40,619 nucleotides of DNA from Streptomyces hygroscopicus subsp. hygroscopicus (GTDB taxonomy: Bacteria > Actinomycetota > Actinomycetes > Streptomycetales > Streptomycetaceae), in the NCBI RefSeq assembly GCF_001553455.1, contig NZ_BBOX01000244.1:1-40619 (forward strand). Reading direction: 5' to 3'. This document shows positions 16,216 through 24,953 of the stretch, piece after piece. The position numbers and the translations under genes were made by a program. Positions within the stretch are counted from its first letter, which is position 1. Every line of letters starts with the position of its first letter. The notes below the pieces were generated by a model. It was not told where the DNA came from and did not search any database. It worked only from the letters and a program-made list of their open reading frames with translations.

Positions 16216-16450
16216 CGGGACGTGTGCCGGTGGCGGATCTGGGGGTGGCGACGGGGCCTGGGGGTGATGACGGACCTGGGGTGGCGACGGGGCCTGGGGT
16301 GGTGGCGGGCCTGGGGTGGTGGCGGGCCTGGGGTGGTGGCGGGCCTGGGGTGGTGGCGGGCCTGGGGATGGTGGCGGGGCCTGGGGATGGTGGCGGACCT
16401 GGAGGGGTGACCGGACCTGTGATGGTGGCGCACCTGGAGAGGTGGCAGCG
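16216..16450. repeat. 17-bp G-rich tandem array upstream of the GPP34 gene (G-quadruplex-prone)
   Basis: About 12 units of 17-19 bp. The central four (about 16291-16359) are nearly identical to GCCTGGGGTGGTGGCGG; the flanking ones are degenerate. The plus strand carries repeated GGGG/GGG runs with short loops, the pattern that can form G-quadruplexes. The array lies in the 5' flank of the minus-strand GPP34 gene, where any promoter should be. Confidence 0.9.
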
Positions 16451-16778
16451 ACGCGCACCCCCGTGTGTGCGCGTAGCCGCCACCAGTCCCCATCCCCCGT
16501 CGACCCTCCGCAGGCCCCGGGCCCGTCCCCGGTGTCGGGCCCCCGTGTCGGGCCCCTTGTCAGGGCCCACCCCCGTCGGGCCCCAACATCCCCGCTGTCG
16601 GGCCCGCTCCCGCCGGGCCCGGCCCCCGTCAGCCCTCTCCGGCCCCCTCAGCCCCCGTCAGACAGGCTCTGGGCCGTCGTCGGCTCTCCCTCCCCCAAGA
16701 AGCCCTCGCCCCTCGCGCCTGAGCCCCCCTCGAGCCTGGACCCCCTCGGGCCTTGTCCGCGTCCCCTCCGCCCCCGGG
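16451..16778. other. Gene-free low-complexity spacer
   Basis: Repeated CCCCGTCGGGCCC and CCCGTCAGCCC motifs at irregular spacing, C-rich on the plus strand. No start/stop-bounded frame of coding character was seen. It lies between the 17-bp array and the 3' end of the secreted-protein gene. Confidence 0.5.
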
Positions 16779-17462
16779 TCACGGGTGGTACAGCTTGACC
16801 ACCGCCGTGGTGATGGTCCGCTGGAAGTCGGCCAGCGGCGCCTGGTCGTAGTCGCCCATCTGACCCCACGTCACGATGGTGACGGTCCGGCCGTCGCGCC
16901 CCACCCCGAAGAGGTGGATGCCGGGCTCCGAGTCCGGGTACGAGGTGTGGACGCCATAGACGTGGGCACCGTCCTCGACCGCCAGCGCGCCGTAGTCCCG
17001 CCATGAGGCAGTGCCCTGCGGGTAGGTGCGCTGCCAGTCGGCGGCGCAGTTCCGGATCTTCTGCTCGGCCGCGGCGGCGAGCTGGCGGGCGGCTGCCACG
17101 GTGCCGGTCCTGACCACGATCTGGGTGGCGCCGGTGTCGTACTCGGTCCAGAAGGTGCGGTGGGTCGCCCCGGCCGACGGCAGGGTCTTCTCGACGCAGA
17201 ACGGAGCGGTCTCGGGCAGGCCCTGAGTGACGTCACTCGCGTACCAATCCGAACTCGGGTGCGGCGGGAGCTCCCTCGGCACGAGGTGGCCGGGGGTGCT
17301 CCGGGGCACGGCCTGCGCCGTGGCCCGTGCCTGGGTCTCCTGTGCGTGGGCCTGGGTCTGGGCCTGGGCCGGCCCGGTGGCGGCCATGGCCACGACCGCG
17401 GCCGTGGCCGTGGCCACGAGGCCGAGCACGGCACCGCGTAGTGAGCGTGTGGGCTTGCGCAT
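16779..17462 (-). CDS. Secreted protein of unknown function
   Basis: 227 residues from ATG 17462, with GAGGGA eight bases upstream; an in-frame start at 17504 adds an implausible leader. A signal peptide (MRKPTRSLRGAVLGLVATATAAVVAMAATGPAQA) is followed by a Gln/Ala/Thr repeat. The globular part contains PFCVEKTLPSAG and IRNCAADW, two Cys that could form a disulfide, and ends DFQRTITTAVVKLYHP. The layout recalls sensor-like secreted domains of actinobacteria, but I do not recognise the family. The next gene, a membrane-anchored HTH protein, is divergent. Confidence 0.75.
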   Translation of the reverse strand: MRKPTRSLRGAVLGLVATATAAVVAMAATGPAQAQTQAHAQETQARATAQAVPRSTPGHLVPRELPPHPSSDWYASDVTQGLPETAPFCVEKTLPSAGATHRTFWTEYDTGATQIVVRTGTVAAARQLAAAAEQKIRNCAADWQRTYPQGTASWRDYGALAVEDGAHVYGVHTSYPDSEPGIHLFGVGRDGRTVTIVTWGQMGDYDQAPLADFQRTITTAVVKLYHP

Positions 17463-17705
17463 GAGGTGTTCCCTCGTCTCTTCCTGATCTCCAGATCTCA
17501 GCATGTCGCCGCCGCACCGGGAGGTCGCGGTGACGGGACAAGCCTGTGCGCCATCTGGCCGTGGCCGCTACGGCTGGCGTGGCATTCGGGACGCTGGAAC
17601 ACCTGCACGTACGCTGACTTGGGGATATGACAACACCCTGGAACGCGTGCGCGGAAAGCCCGTGGAACGATGCCGCGGTACCGGGGACGAACAGGGGGGT
17701 GGGGC

Positions 17706-19868
17706 GTGGGAAACGCCAGGGAGATCGAGGACTTCGCCGAGCGCTTGCGGGCGCTGAAGGAGCGCTCGGGCCGCAGCTATGGCTCATTGGCCACCCGACT
17801 GCACGTCAGCACGTCCACGGTGCACCGCTATTGCAACGGCGACGCGGTCCCGGCCGACTACGCCCCCGTGGAGCGCTTCGCCCGGCTGTGCGGCGCCACT
17901 CCGGAGGAACTGGTCGCCCTCCACCGCCGCTGGATGCTCGCGGACGCCTCCAGGCGTCGCCCCCGCGGGGCCGACCGCGAGGGCACGTCGTCGGCCCCGC
18001 GCGGCGGCGAGGCCGACACCACACGCCCGGTCTCGGGCGGCGAGGGGGCAGAGGGCCGCCCGGCCGTGGACGGCACCGCACGGAAGGCGGAGGTCGAGTC
18101 CGCCGACGCGCGGGACCCGGACGCCTGGGACCCGGACGCGCGAGACCCGGACGCGCGGCCCACGGACCCGCAGTCCACGGACCCGCGGTCCACGGACGTG
18201 CGGTCCGCTGACGGTGAGCCGCGGCGGTCCGCCGACGCACGAGAAGGCGCCGACGGCCAGTCGAACGCGTCGGACCAACCGGCCTCGTTAGACCCGCCGG
18301 ACCTGTCGGACCCATTGACCCCGTCAGGCCCGTCAGGCCCGCCAGACCCCTCAGCCCCTTCCAACCCGCCGGATCCGTCAGCCCCGTCGAACGCCTCCGA
18401 GACCGACGCCACGCCCAACGTGCGCCCAGCCACCGCAGACCGTTCTCAGGGGCGCGACGCCACGTCCGGCCGGGGCCCGGGGACGGCCCCTCCTCCGGAC
18501 GAGGCCACCGAAGTCATCACCCCGGCCCCCGCACGGACCGCCGCCACCCGCACGCCCGCGCACGAAGCCGACACCACGACGGCCAACACGACCACGACCA
18601 CGACCACGACCGACACCACAACCGCCAAAACCGCCAACGCCCCAACCATCGACATCACGACCGCCAACGCCACACCCGACGCCCCCGCCCCCGGCCCGAC
18701 CACCCACACCACACCTCGGAACGGGGCCGGGCACCACCGCGGGGACGCCGACGCCGCCGAGCGGACTGTCGGCGGCCGGGCCCGGTCGGCGTCGGCCGGG
18801 CGGACCCGACCGCCCCACGCCGCCGGGGAGCCCTCCGGGAGCACGGCCGGGTCCGCGCCCGCCGGGCGGCGGCGGTTGCGCGCCGTGCCGGGGAGTGGCG
18901 GGGAAAGTGCCGTCGTGTCACGCGTGCGGCGGCCGTGGGCGTTGCTGGCCGGGGCCGCCGCCGTCGTCGTGCTCGCCGTGACGGCGGTCGAGGTACGGCC
19001 ACCCGGTGAGGACGGGCGGAAGGAGACGGCCGCCTCACCCTCCACCACCGCCGCCCCCTCGTCCGCCCCGCCCGCCGGGCCGACCGCCCGAGGGCATCTG
19101 GACCGTCAGCAGACGGACCGCGACGAGGCGTCCGCCACCCCACGCACCGATGGCAAGGGCCGACACGACGAGCAGCGGAAGGACGGAGGCGGCGCCGCCG
19201 GCGCCGCCTCCCCCCGCACGACCGAGGAGCCGGGGGACGGCGGCTCCACCCGGGCCCCGCTCACCCTCTCCACCCGTTCCCACGTCTGGGAGAACGGCTG
19301 CGACCACCGCTACCTCATCGACCGGCCCCCGTCCCAGGTCGCCCCGCCGCCCACCGAGCAGGACGCCCCGACATGGGCCGCCGCGCATGGCGCGGTGCAC
19401 GGCGGGACCACCAATGTGGAGGTCACGGTGCAGGGCCGTGCCTCGTCGGCCGTCGTCCTGCGGGCCCTGCACGTACGGGTGGTGGGCCGTCGCACCCCGC
19501 TCGCGTGGTCGTCGTTCGCCATGGAGAACGGCTGTGGGGGCTCCCTCACCCCGCGCGCCTTCTCGGTGAACCTGGACGCCTCGCGTCCGTTGGCCCGCCC
19601 CACTGACGGCAACGACGGGGGCGAGCCGATCCCCGCCGTCCGCTTCCCCTACCGCGTCGCGGCCTCCGATCCGGAGGTGCTGCTGGTCAACGCCCGGACG
19701 TCCGGTTGCGACTGCAGCTGGTACCTGGAGCTGGACTGGACGAGCGGCGGCCGGTCGGGGACGCTGCGGATCGACGACCACGGCTCGCCGTTCCGTACCA
19801 GCAGCGTGAACGGGCGCCCCGAGTACGGCTACGACTACACCGACGGCACCTGGCACGAGAACGGCTGA
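17706..19868 (+). CDS. Membrane-anchored helix-turn-helix protein with Cys-rich extracellular domain
   Basis: 720 residues from GTG 17706. An XRE-type HTH (about residues 5-70: FAERLRALKERSGRSYGSLATRL, STSTVHRYCNGD) is followed by about 330 residues of low complexity. That stretch includes DPDARD/STDPRSTD repeats, a Pro/Ser stretch and a Thr-only run with TTTTTTTTD. One transmembrane helix follows (about 408-428, LLAGAAAVVVLAVTAV). Beyond it is a Ser/Thr-rich stalk and a beta-rich domain of about 190 residues with paired Cys (WENGCDHRY, MENGCGGS, TSGCDCSWYLELDW). Orientation predicts a cytoplasmic HTH and an external sensor. The family is common in Streptomyces, and its ligand and targets are unknown. 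Confidence 0.85.
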   Translation: MGNAREIEDFAERLRALKERSGRSYGSLATRLHVSTSTVHRYCNGDAVPADYAPVERFARLCGATPEELVALHRRWMLADASRRRPRGADREGTSSAPRGGEADTTRPVSGGEGAEGRPAVDGTARKAEVESADARDPDAWDPDARDPDARPTDPQSTDPRSTDVRSADGEPRRSADAREGADGQSNASDQPASLDPPDLSDPLTPSGPSGPPDPSAPSNPPDPSAPSNASETDATPNVRPATADRSQGRDATSGRGPGTAPPPDEATEVITPAPARTAATRTPAHEADTTTANTTTTTTTTDTTTAKTANAPTIDITTANATPDAPAPGPTTHTTPRNGAGHHRGDADAAERTVGGRARSASAGRTRPPHAAGEPSGSTAGSAPAGRRRLRAVPGSGGESAVVSRVRRPWALLAGAAAVVVLAVTAVEVRPPGEDGRKETAASPSTTAAPSSAPPAGPTARGHLDRQQTDRDEASATPRTDGKGRHDEQRKDGGGAAGAASPRTTEEPGDGGSTRAPLTLSTRSHVWENGCDHRYLIDRPPSQVAPPPTEQDAPTWAAAHGAVHGGTTNVEVTVQGRASSAVVLRALHVRVVGRRTPLAWSSFAMENGCGGSLTPRAFSVNLDASRPLARPTDGNDGGEPIPAVRFPYRVAASDPEVLLVNARTSGCDCSWYLELDWTSGGRSGTLRIDDHGSPFRTSSVNGRPEYGYDYTDGTWHENG

Positions 19869-19877
19869 GCGCCCGGC

Positions 19878-19899
19878 GGCGGGGCCCGCTCGCCCCGCC
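19878..19899 (+). terminator. Terminator of the membrane HTH gene
   Basis: GGCGGGGC (19878-19885) pairs perfectly with GCCCCGCC (19892-19899) around CCGCTC, 9 bases past the stop. Confidence 0.6.
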
Positions 19900-20202
19900 A
19901 CGCGCCCGCGCACTCGCTCCATCGTCGTCGGGCCTGCCCGCCCCATCCGACGACGTCCGCCCACCCTGCCCAGTGCCTCCCGTCCCCGCCCGACGCCCTC
20001 CCCTCCCGCCCGCGCTCCTTGCCGCCCGTCCCCCGTCCCCCGCCCCCCGCCCCCCGTCCCGCCGGGCCCCAGCGCGCCCCGGGCCTGCCGGTACACCGTG
20101 CGAGGGTGTCCTGTGCCACTTAGGCTCGGTGTGTGGGCCGGCCGGGTGCGTCGACGGATCCACCCCGGGGCCGGCCACTGTCGTCCGAGCCCGGAGGAAC
20201 CC
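19900..20202. other. C-rich spacer and leader of the aldehyde dehydrogenase gene
   Basis: 303 bases with no gene. The first 190 are strongly C-biased on the plus strand with CCCGTCCCC runs. The last part (about 20100-20202) is more mixed and must hold the promoter of the aldehyde dehydrogenase gene; GTGCCACTTAGGCT is the only weakly -10-like stretch. The Shine-Dalgarno GGAGG is at 20193-20197. Confidence 0.45.
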
Positions 20203-21672
20203 ATGCCGGAGCTGTTCATCGGCGGCCACTGGACGACCGCCCTCGACGGACACACCCGTGAGGTCCGCTGTCCCGCGGACGGCTCGCTCGTCGCCGTGGT
20301 CGACGAGGCGGGGCCCAAGGACGCCGCCGCCGCGGTGGCGGCCGCCCGGGACGCCTTCGACCGCGGATCGTGGCCCGGCACCCCGGCCGCCGAGCGGGGC
20401 GGGCTGCTGCTGCGGGTGGCCGATCTGCTGGAGCGCGAGAAACCGACGCTCGCCCGCGCCGAGTCGATGGACACCGGAAAACGGCTGGCCGAGAGCGAGT
20501 TCGACCTGGACGACATCGCGAACTGCTTCCGCTGGTTCGGCAACCTCGTCTCCTCCGACGGGGCCGGCCGGGTGGTGGACGTGGGCAGTCCGGAGATCGA
20601 CAGCAGGGTGGTCCGGGAACCGGTCGGGGTGTGCGCGCTGATCACGCCGTGGAACTATCCGCTGCTCCAGACGGCCTGGAAGGTGGCGCCCGCGCTCGCC
20701 GCCGGGAACACCCTCGTCCTCAAGCCCAGCGAGCTGACCCCGCACTCCGCGATCCATCTGATGCGGCTGCTGACGGAGGCCGGGCTGCCGGGCGGCGCCG
20801 CCAATCTGGTCCTCGGCTCGGGCGCCACCGCGGGTGCCCCGCTGGTCACGGACGAGCGGGTGGACATGGTGTCCTTCACCGGCGGGGTGGCCACCGGACG
20901 CTGGATCATGGCGGCGGTCGCGCCCACGGTGAAGAAGCTCGCCCTGGAACTGGGCGGCAAGAACCCCAACATCGTCTTCACCGACTGCGATTTCGACACG
21001 GCCGTCGACTACGCGCTCACCGCGGTGTTCCTGCACTCCGGGCAGGTCTGCTCGGCCGGTGCCCGGCTGCTGGTCCAGCAGCAGCTGCACGACGCGTTCG
21101 TCGACGAGATCGTCCATCGGGCCAGGAACATCCGGCTGGGCGGACCGTTCGACGAGACCGCCCGCGCCGGTCCGCTGATCTCCGCCGAGCACCGCCAGAA
21201 GATCGCCGACTATGTGGCGGCGGGGATCGACGAGGGCGCGGTGCTGCGCTGCGGCGGGGCACCGCCCGACGATCCCGCCCTGGCGAAGGGCTACTACTAC
21301 CTGCCGACCGTCCTGGACGACTGCACCCCGGACATGTCCGTGGTGCAGGAGGAGTCCTTCGGCCCGGTGCTCACCGTGGAGCGGTTCCGGGACGAGGACG
21401 AGGCGGTCGCGCTCGGCAACGACACGATCTACGGCCTGGCGGGCGGGGTGTGGACCCAGGACGCGGAGAAGGCGCACCGGGTGGCGTTCCGGCTGCGGGC
21501 CGGGACCGTATGGATCAACGACTTCCATCCGTACGTCCCGCAGGCCGAGTGGGGCGGGGTCAAGCAGTCCGGTACGGGCCGTGAGCTGGGCCCGTCGGGG
21601 CTGCGCGAGTACCAGGAGCCGAAACACATCTGGCGCAACACCGCGCCCCGCCCGCAGCGGTGGTTCGAGTGA
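20203..21672 (+). CDS. NAD(P)-dependent aldehyde dehydrogenase, betaine-aldehyde dehydrogenase type
   Basis: 489 residues, full length for the ALDH superfamily. Catalytic residues are Asn151 (TPWNYP), Glu249 (LELGGKNPN) and Cys283 (SGQVCSAGARLLV); the cofactor loop is FTGGVATGR. ATG 20203 with GGAGG at ideal spacing is the start. The same-strand GMC oxidoreductase that follows would make the aldehyde this enzyme oxidises, which is why BetB (betaine aldehyde to glycine betaine, osmoprotection) is the best guess. Other aldehydes, such as those from polyamine or alcohol catabolism, are possible. The 376-bp gap to the next gene is long for an operon and filled with repeats. Confidence 0.9.
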   Translation: MPELFIGGHWTTALDGHTREVRCPADGSLVAVVDEAGPKDAAAAVAAARDAFDRGSWPGTPAAERGGLLLRVADLLEREKPTLARAESMDTGKRLAESEFDLDDIANCFRWFGNLVSSDGAGRVVDVGSPEIDSRVVREPVGVCALITPWNYPLLQTAWKVAPALAAGNTLVLKPSELTPHSAIHLMRLLTEAGLPGGAANLVLGSGATAGAPLVTDERVDMVSFTGGVATGRWIMAAVAPTVKKLALELGGKNPNIVFTDCDFDTAVDYALTAVFLHSGQVCSAGARLLVQQQLHDAFVDEIVHRARNIRLGGPFDETARAGPLISAEHRQKIADYVAAGIDEGAVLRCGGAPPDDPALAKGYYYLPTVLDDCTPDMSVVQEESFGPVLTVERFRDEDEAVALGNDTIYGLAGGVWTQDAEKAHRVAFRLRAGTVWINDFHPYVPQAEWGGVKQSGTGRELGPSGLREYQEPKHIWRNTAPRPQRWFE

Positions 21673-22048
21673 CGGTGGGAGAGCCGCCCGGGCCACCGCC
21701 GAAGCGACGGTCCGGGCCCCGGTCCGGACCCCCGCCGGACCCCCGCCGAAGCCACGGTCCGGACCACCACCGCTGCCACCGCCGGGGCCCGCCGAAGCCA
21801 CGGTCCGAGCCACCGCCGGAACCGCCGAAGCCACGGCCGGGGCCACCGCCGAAGCCCCCGCCGAAGCCACGGCCGGGCGGTTCGCCCGACTGTTCGTCGG
21901 CGTGGTCGCGCCGGGCGGCTTCGCCTCCTGCTGGTTGTCCAGCTGGTTCGTCCGGCGGGTCCCTCCAGCGGGTTCGCCCAGCAGGCCCGTAACGGCGTGC
22001 CGCCAAGCACCCCGCCACCCCCACCACCCCGCGAAGAGAGGCGAGAGG
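21673..22048. repeat. Repeat-filled spacer between the aldehyde dehydrogenase and GMC genes
   Basis: Degenerate direct repeats of a GCCACCGCCGAAGCCACGG-type unit with CCGG insertions (about 21690-21880), then about 150 bp of less repetitive sequence leading to the Shine-Dalgarno (AGAGAGG) of the GMC gene. Frames open through this stretch encode AEATVRA/PPKPRSG repeats, which I regard as noncoding. There is no hairpin strong enough to call a terminator, so read-through into the GMC gene is possible. Confidence 0.6.
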
Positions 22049-23602
22049 CCAGTGGACGAGTTCGACTACGTGGTGGTGGGCGGCGGTACGGCCGGGTCGG
22101 TGGTGGCCTCACGGCTGTCCGAGGACCCCTCGGTGAGCGTGTGCCTGCTGGAGGCGGGCCCGTCGGACCTCGGGGACGACCACGTCCTGCGGCTGAACCG
22201 CTGGATGTGGCTGCTGGGGTCCGGCTACGACTGGGACTACCCGGTCGTACCGCAGGCGAAGGGCAACAGTTTCCTGCGCCACGCCCGCGCCAAGGTGCTC
22301 GGCGGCTGCTCCTCGTCCAACCCCTGCATTGCCTTCTGGGCCCCCGCCGAGGACCTCGACGACTGGGCGTCCATGGGGCTGGACGGCTGGTCGGCGGCCG
22401 ACTGCTTCCCGCTCTTCCAGCGCCTGGAGGACAACGACGCGCCCGGCGACCACCACGGCCGCGGCGGCCCGGTCAGGATCCGCACCGTACCGCCGGAGGA
22501 CCCGTGCGGCCGGGCGGTGCTGACGGCCTGCGCGGAGGCGGGCATCCCGATCACCCCGTTCAACACCGGTACGACGGTGGTGAACGGCGCCAACTGGTTC
22601 CAGATCAACGCCCGCGAGGACGGCACCCGCTGCTCGGCCTCGGTCGGCTACCTCCACCCCGTCATGGACTCCCGGCCGAATCTGCGGGTGCGCACCGGAC
22701 TACGGGCCACACGGCTGGTCCTGGACGAGAACCTGCGCTGTTCCGGGGCCGACTACCTCGCCCCCGGCCTGGTCCGCACCCTGCGGGTGCACGCCCGGCG
22801 CGAGGTCATCGTCTCCTGCGGCGCCATCGACACCCCCAAGCTGCTGATGCTCTCCGGTATCGGCCCCGCCGGGCATCTGCGGGAGACGGGGGTGGAGGTG
22901 CTGGTGGACTCCCCCGGTGTCGGCGGGAACCTCCAGGACCACCCCGAGGGCATCATCATGTGGAACGCCGAGCAGCCCATGGTCGCCACCTCCACCCAGT
23001 GGTGGGAGATCGGCATCTTCACCGCCACCGAGCCCGACCTGGACCGCCCCGACCTGATGTTCCACTACGGCGCCGTGCCGTTCGACCTGAACACCTACCG
23101 ACGTGGCTACCCCACCTCGGAGAACGCCTTCTGCCTCACCCCGAACGTCACCCGCGCCCGCTCCCGGGGCACCGTACGGCTGGCCACCCGCGACTTCCGC
23201 GACAAGCCGCGCGTCGACCCCCGCTACTTCACCGACGCCTACGACATGACCGTCATGACCCGCGGACTGGTGCTCGCCCGCAAGATCGCCGCCGGGCCCG
23301 CGCTGGCCCTGTGGGCGGGCGTCGAACTGGCCCCCGGCCCCGATGTCCACACCGGCGACGAGCTGGCCGCCTACATCCGCGAAACCCACAACACCGTCTA
23401 CCACCCGGCATGCACCGTGCGGATGGGCGCGCCCGACGACCCGGACGCGCCGCTCGATCCGCAGTTGAGGGTCAAGGGCGTAACGGGGTTGCGGGTCGCG
23501 GACGGCTCGGCCATGCCGTATCTCACCACCGTGGATCCGTGCATCACGACGATGATGATCGGCGAGAAGTGCGCGGACATGATCAAGCGGCGCCACCGCT
23601 GA
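22049..23602 (+). CDS. GMC family FAD-dependent oxidoreductase, choline-dehydrogenase-like
   Basis: 517 residues from GTG 22049, chosen because FDYVVVGGGTAGSVVASRL, the FAD-binding motif, follows at once and AGAGG precedes it. GMC signature elements are LGGCSSSNPCIAFWAP (residues about 88-103), DTPKLLMLSGIGPAGHL and the C-terminal active site with YHPACTVRMG. The end is VADGSAMPYLTTVDPCITTMMIGEKCADMI, where BetA proper has a different SVMP...NAP pattern. Oxidation of an alcohol to the aldehyde used by the upstream dehydrogenase is likely. Choline is the obvious candidate, but the active-site variant leaves the substrate open. Confidence 0.88.
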   Translation, partial: PVDEFDYVVVGGGTAGSVVASRLSEDPSVSVCLLEAGPSDLGDDHVLRLNRWMWLLGSGYDWDYPVVPQAKGNSFLRHARAKVLGGCSSSNPCIAFWAPAEDLDDWASMGLDGWSAADCFPLFQRLEDNDAPGDHHGRGGPVRIRTVPPEDPCGRAVLTACAEAGIPITPFNTGTTVVNGANWFQINAREDGTRCSASVGYLHPVMDSRPNLRVRTGLRATRLVLDENLRCSGADYLAPGLVRTLRVHARREVIVSCGAIDTPKLLMLSGIGPAGHLRETGVEVLVDSPGVGGNLQDHPEGIIMWNAEQPMVATSTQWWEIGIFTATEPDLDRPDLMFHYGAVPFDLNTYRRGYPTSENAFCLTPNVTRARSRGTVRLATRDFRDKPRVDPRYFTDAYDMTVMTRGLVLARKIAAGPALALWAGVELAPGPDVHTGDELAAYIRETHNTVYHPACTVRMGAPDDPDAPLDPQLRVKGVTGLRVADGSAMPYLTTVDPCITTMMIGEKCADMIKRRHR

Positions 23603-23688
23603 GGGCGGCGGGGTGGACCAGGGAGCGCCCTCCCCGAGAGCGGCGGACATGAGCAAGGAGCGCCGTGGGACCGCCACGTCCGGGGAGC

Positions 23689-23835
23689 ACTCCCAGACGG
23701 CGGCCGGACACACCAGGCCCGACGCCCCCAGACAGCACAGCAGCCAGACGCACCAGGCCCGGCACTCCCAGACAGCAGCCGGACACACCAGGCCCGGCGC
23801 CCCCAGACAGCGGCCGGGCACACCAGGTCCGCCCA
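23689..23835. repeat. 36-bp tandem repeat, four units
   Basis: Units at 23689-23724, 23725-23763 (39 bp), 23764-23799 and 23800-23835, each with CCCAGACRGC near its start and CACACCAGGCCCG near its end. Units 1 and 3 begin ACTCCCAGAC, units 2 and 4 begin CCCCCAGAC, so the original period was 72 bp. There are no spacers of unique sequence, so this is not CRISPR. It lies between the GMC gene and the F420-type oxidoreductase; the surrounding bases 23603-23688 and 23836-23987 show no gene. Confidence 0.85.
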
Positions 23836-23987
23836 CCGCCCCCTGTCCCCGGCCGCCGTCGCCGCCGAGCCCGGGTGGTGGCGACTACGCCAGGTGAGCC
23901 GCCGCCGCACCCCGTGACCAGCCACTTCCCGGGCTCGGTGGCCGGTTTGGGAGGTTTGGGGGCCGGGCGGGGCGGTACTCGGGGGCC

Positions 23988-24953
23988 ATGGTTCGATGGG
24001 GATACACGATGATGACCGAGCAGGCCGGTCCACGTCAGCTCGTCGACGACGTGGTCCGGGCCGAGCAGGTCGGGTTCGACTTCTCGGTGACCTCCGACCA
24101 CTACTTCCCGTGGCTGGACTCCCAGGGGCACGCGCCGTACGCCTGGAGCGTGCTGGGCGCCGCCGCGCAGGCCACCTCCTCGATCCCGCTGACGACGTAT
24201 GTCACCTGCCCCACCGTGCGCTACCACCCGGCGGTGGTCGCGCAGAAGGCGGCCACGCTCCAGCTGCTGTCCGAGGGGCGGTTCCGGCTGGGGCTGGGGT
24301 CCGGCGAGAACCTGAACGAGCATGTGGTCGGCCAGGGCTGGCCGTCGGCCGATGTGCGGCAGGAGATGCTGGAAGAGGCGATCGAGATCATCCGGGCGCT
24401 GTTCGGCGGCGGCTACGTCACTCACCACGGCACCCACTACGACGTGGATTCGGCGAAGCTGTGGGATCTGCCGGACCAGCCGCCGCCCATCGGCGTGGCC
24501 GTCTCCGGACGGCAGTCCTGCCGGCTGGCCGGGCAGCTGGCCGACATCCTGATCGCGACGGAGCCGAAGTCCGAGCTGGTCCAGGAGTTCGAGCGCAACG
24601 GCGGCAGCGGAAAGCCACGGATCGGGCAGATCCCGGTCTGCTACGACCCCGACCGGGACGCGGCCATCGCCCGTGCCCATGACCAGTTCCGCTGGTTCGG
24701 CAGCGGCTGGAAGGTCAACTCCGAGCTGCCGGGGCCCGCCTCCTTCGCGGGCGCCACCCAGTTCGTACGGCCCGAGGACGTGGCCGCGTCCATTCCGTGC
24801 GGCGACGACGTCGAGGAGTTCACGCAGCTGATCCGGCCCTTCGTCGACGCGGGCTTCACGGACGTCGCCCTGGTCCAGATCGGCGGCGACCACCAGCGGC
24901 CGTTCCTGGACTGGGCCGAGAAGCAACTGCTGCCCGCGCTCAGGGAGTTGTAG
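23988..24953 (+). CDS. LLM class oxidoreductase, F420-dependent (TIGR03557-like, Fgd-related)
   Basis: 321 residues with a luciferase-like TIM-barrel. WGYTMMTEQAGPRQLVDDVVRAEQVGFDFSVTSDHYFPWL is the N-terminus of the F420-dependent glucose-6-phosphate dehydrogenase-like subfamily; LSEGRFRLGLGSGENLNEHVVGQGWP and IGVAVSGRQSCRLAGQLADILIATEP also fit it. Cofactor F420 is inferred from the subfamily; the substrate is unknown. ATG 23988 follows a GGGGG at close range; an internal start at 24009 is less likely because the strand MVRWGY is conserved. The 3' end overlaps the LysR gene tail-to-tail by 14 bp. Confidence 0.88.
   Translation: MVRWGYTMMTEQAGPRQLVDDVVRAEQVGFDFSVTSDHYFPWLDSQGHAPYAWSVLGAAAQATSSIPLTTYVTCPTVRYHPAVVAQKAATLQLLSEGRFRLGLGSGENLNEHVVGQGWPSADVRQEMLEEAIEIIRALFGGGYVTHHGTHYDVDSAKLWDLPDQPPPIGVAVSGRQSCRLAGQLADILIATEPKSELVQEFERNGGSGKPRIGQIPVCYDPDRDAAIARAHDQFRWFGSGWKVNSELPGPASFAGATQFVRPEDVAASIPCGDDVEEFTQLIRPFVDAGFTDVALVQIGGDHQRPFLDWAEKQLLPALREL

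Noticed and set aside
11251..16450. Arrays A-C and the 17-bp array as CRISPR
   Set aside because: Units are directly adjacent with no unique spacers, and no cas gene is present.
21212..22048. N-terminal extension of the GMC oxidoreductase in its open frame
   Set aside because: The extension would overlap the aldehyde dehydrogenase gene and consist of AEATVRA-type repeat peptides; the FAD motif expected at the N-terminus follows GTG 22049.
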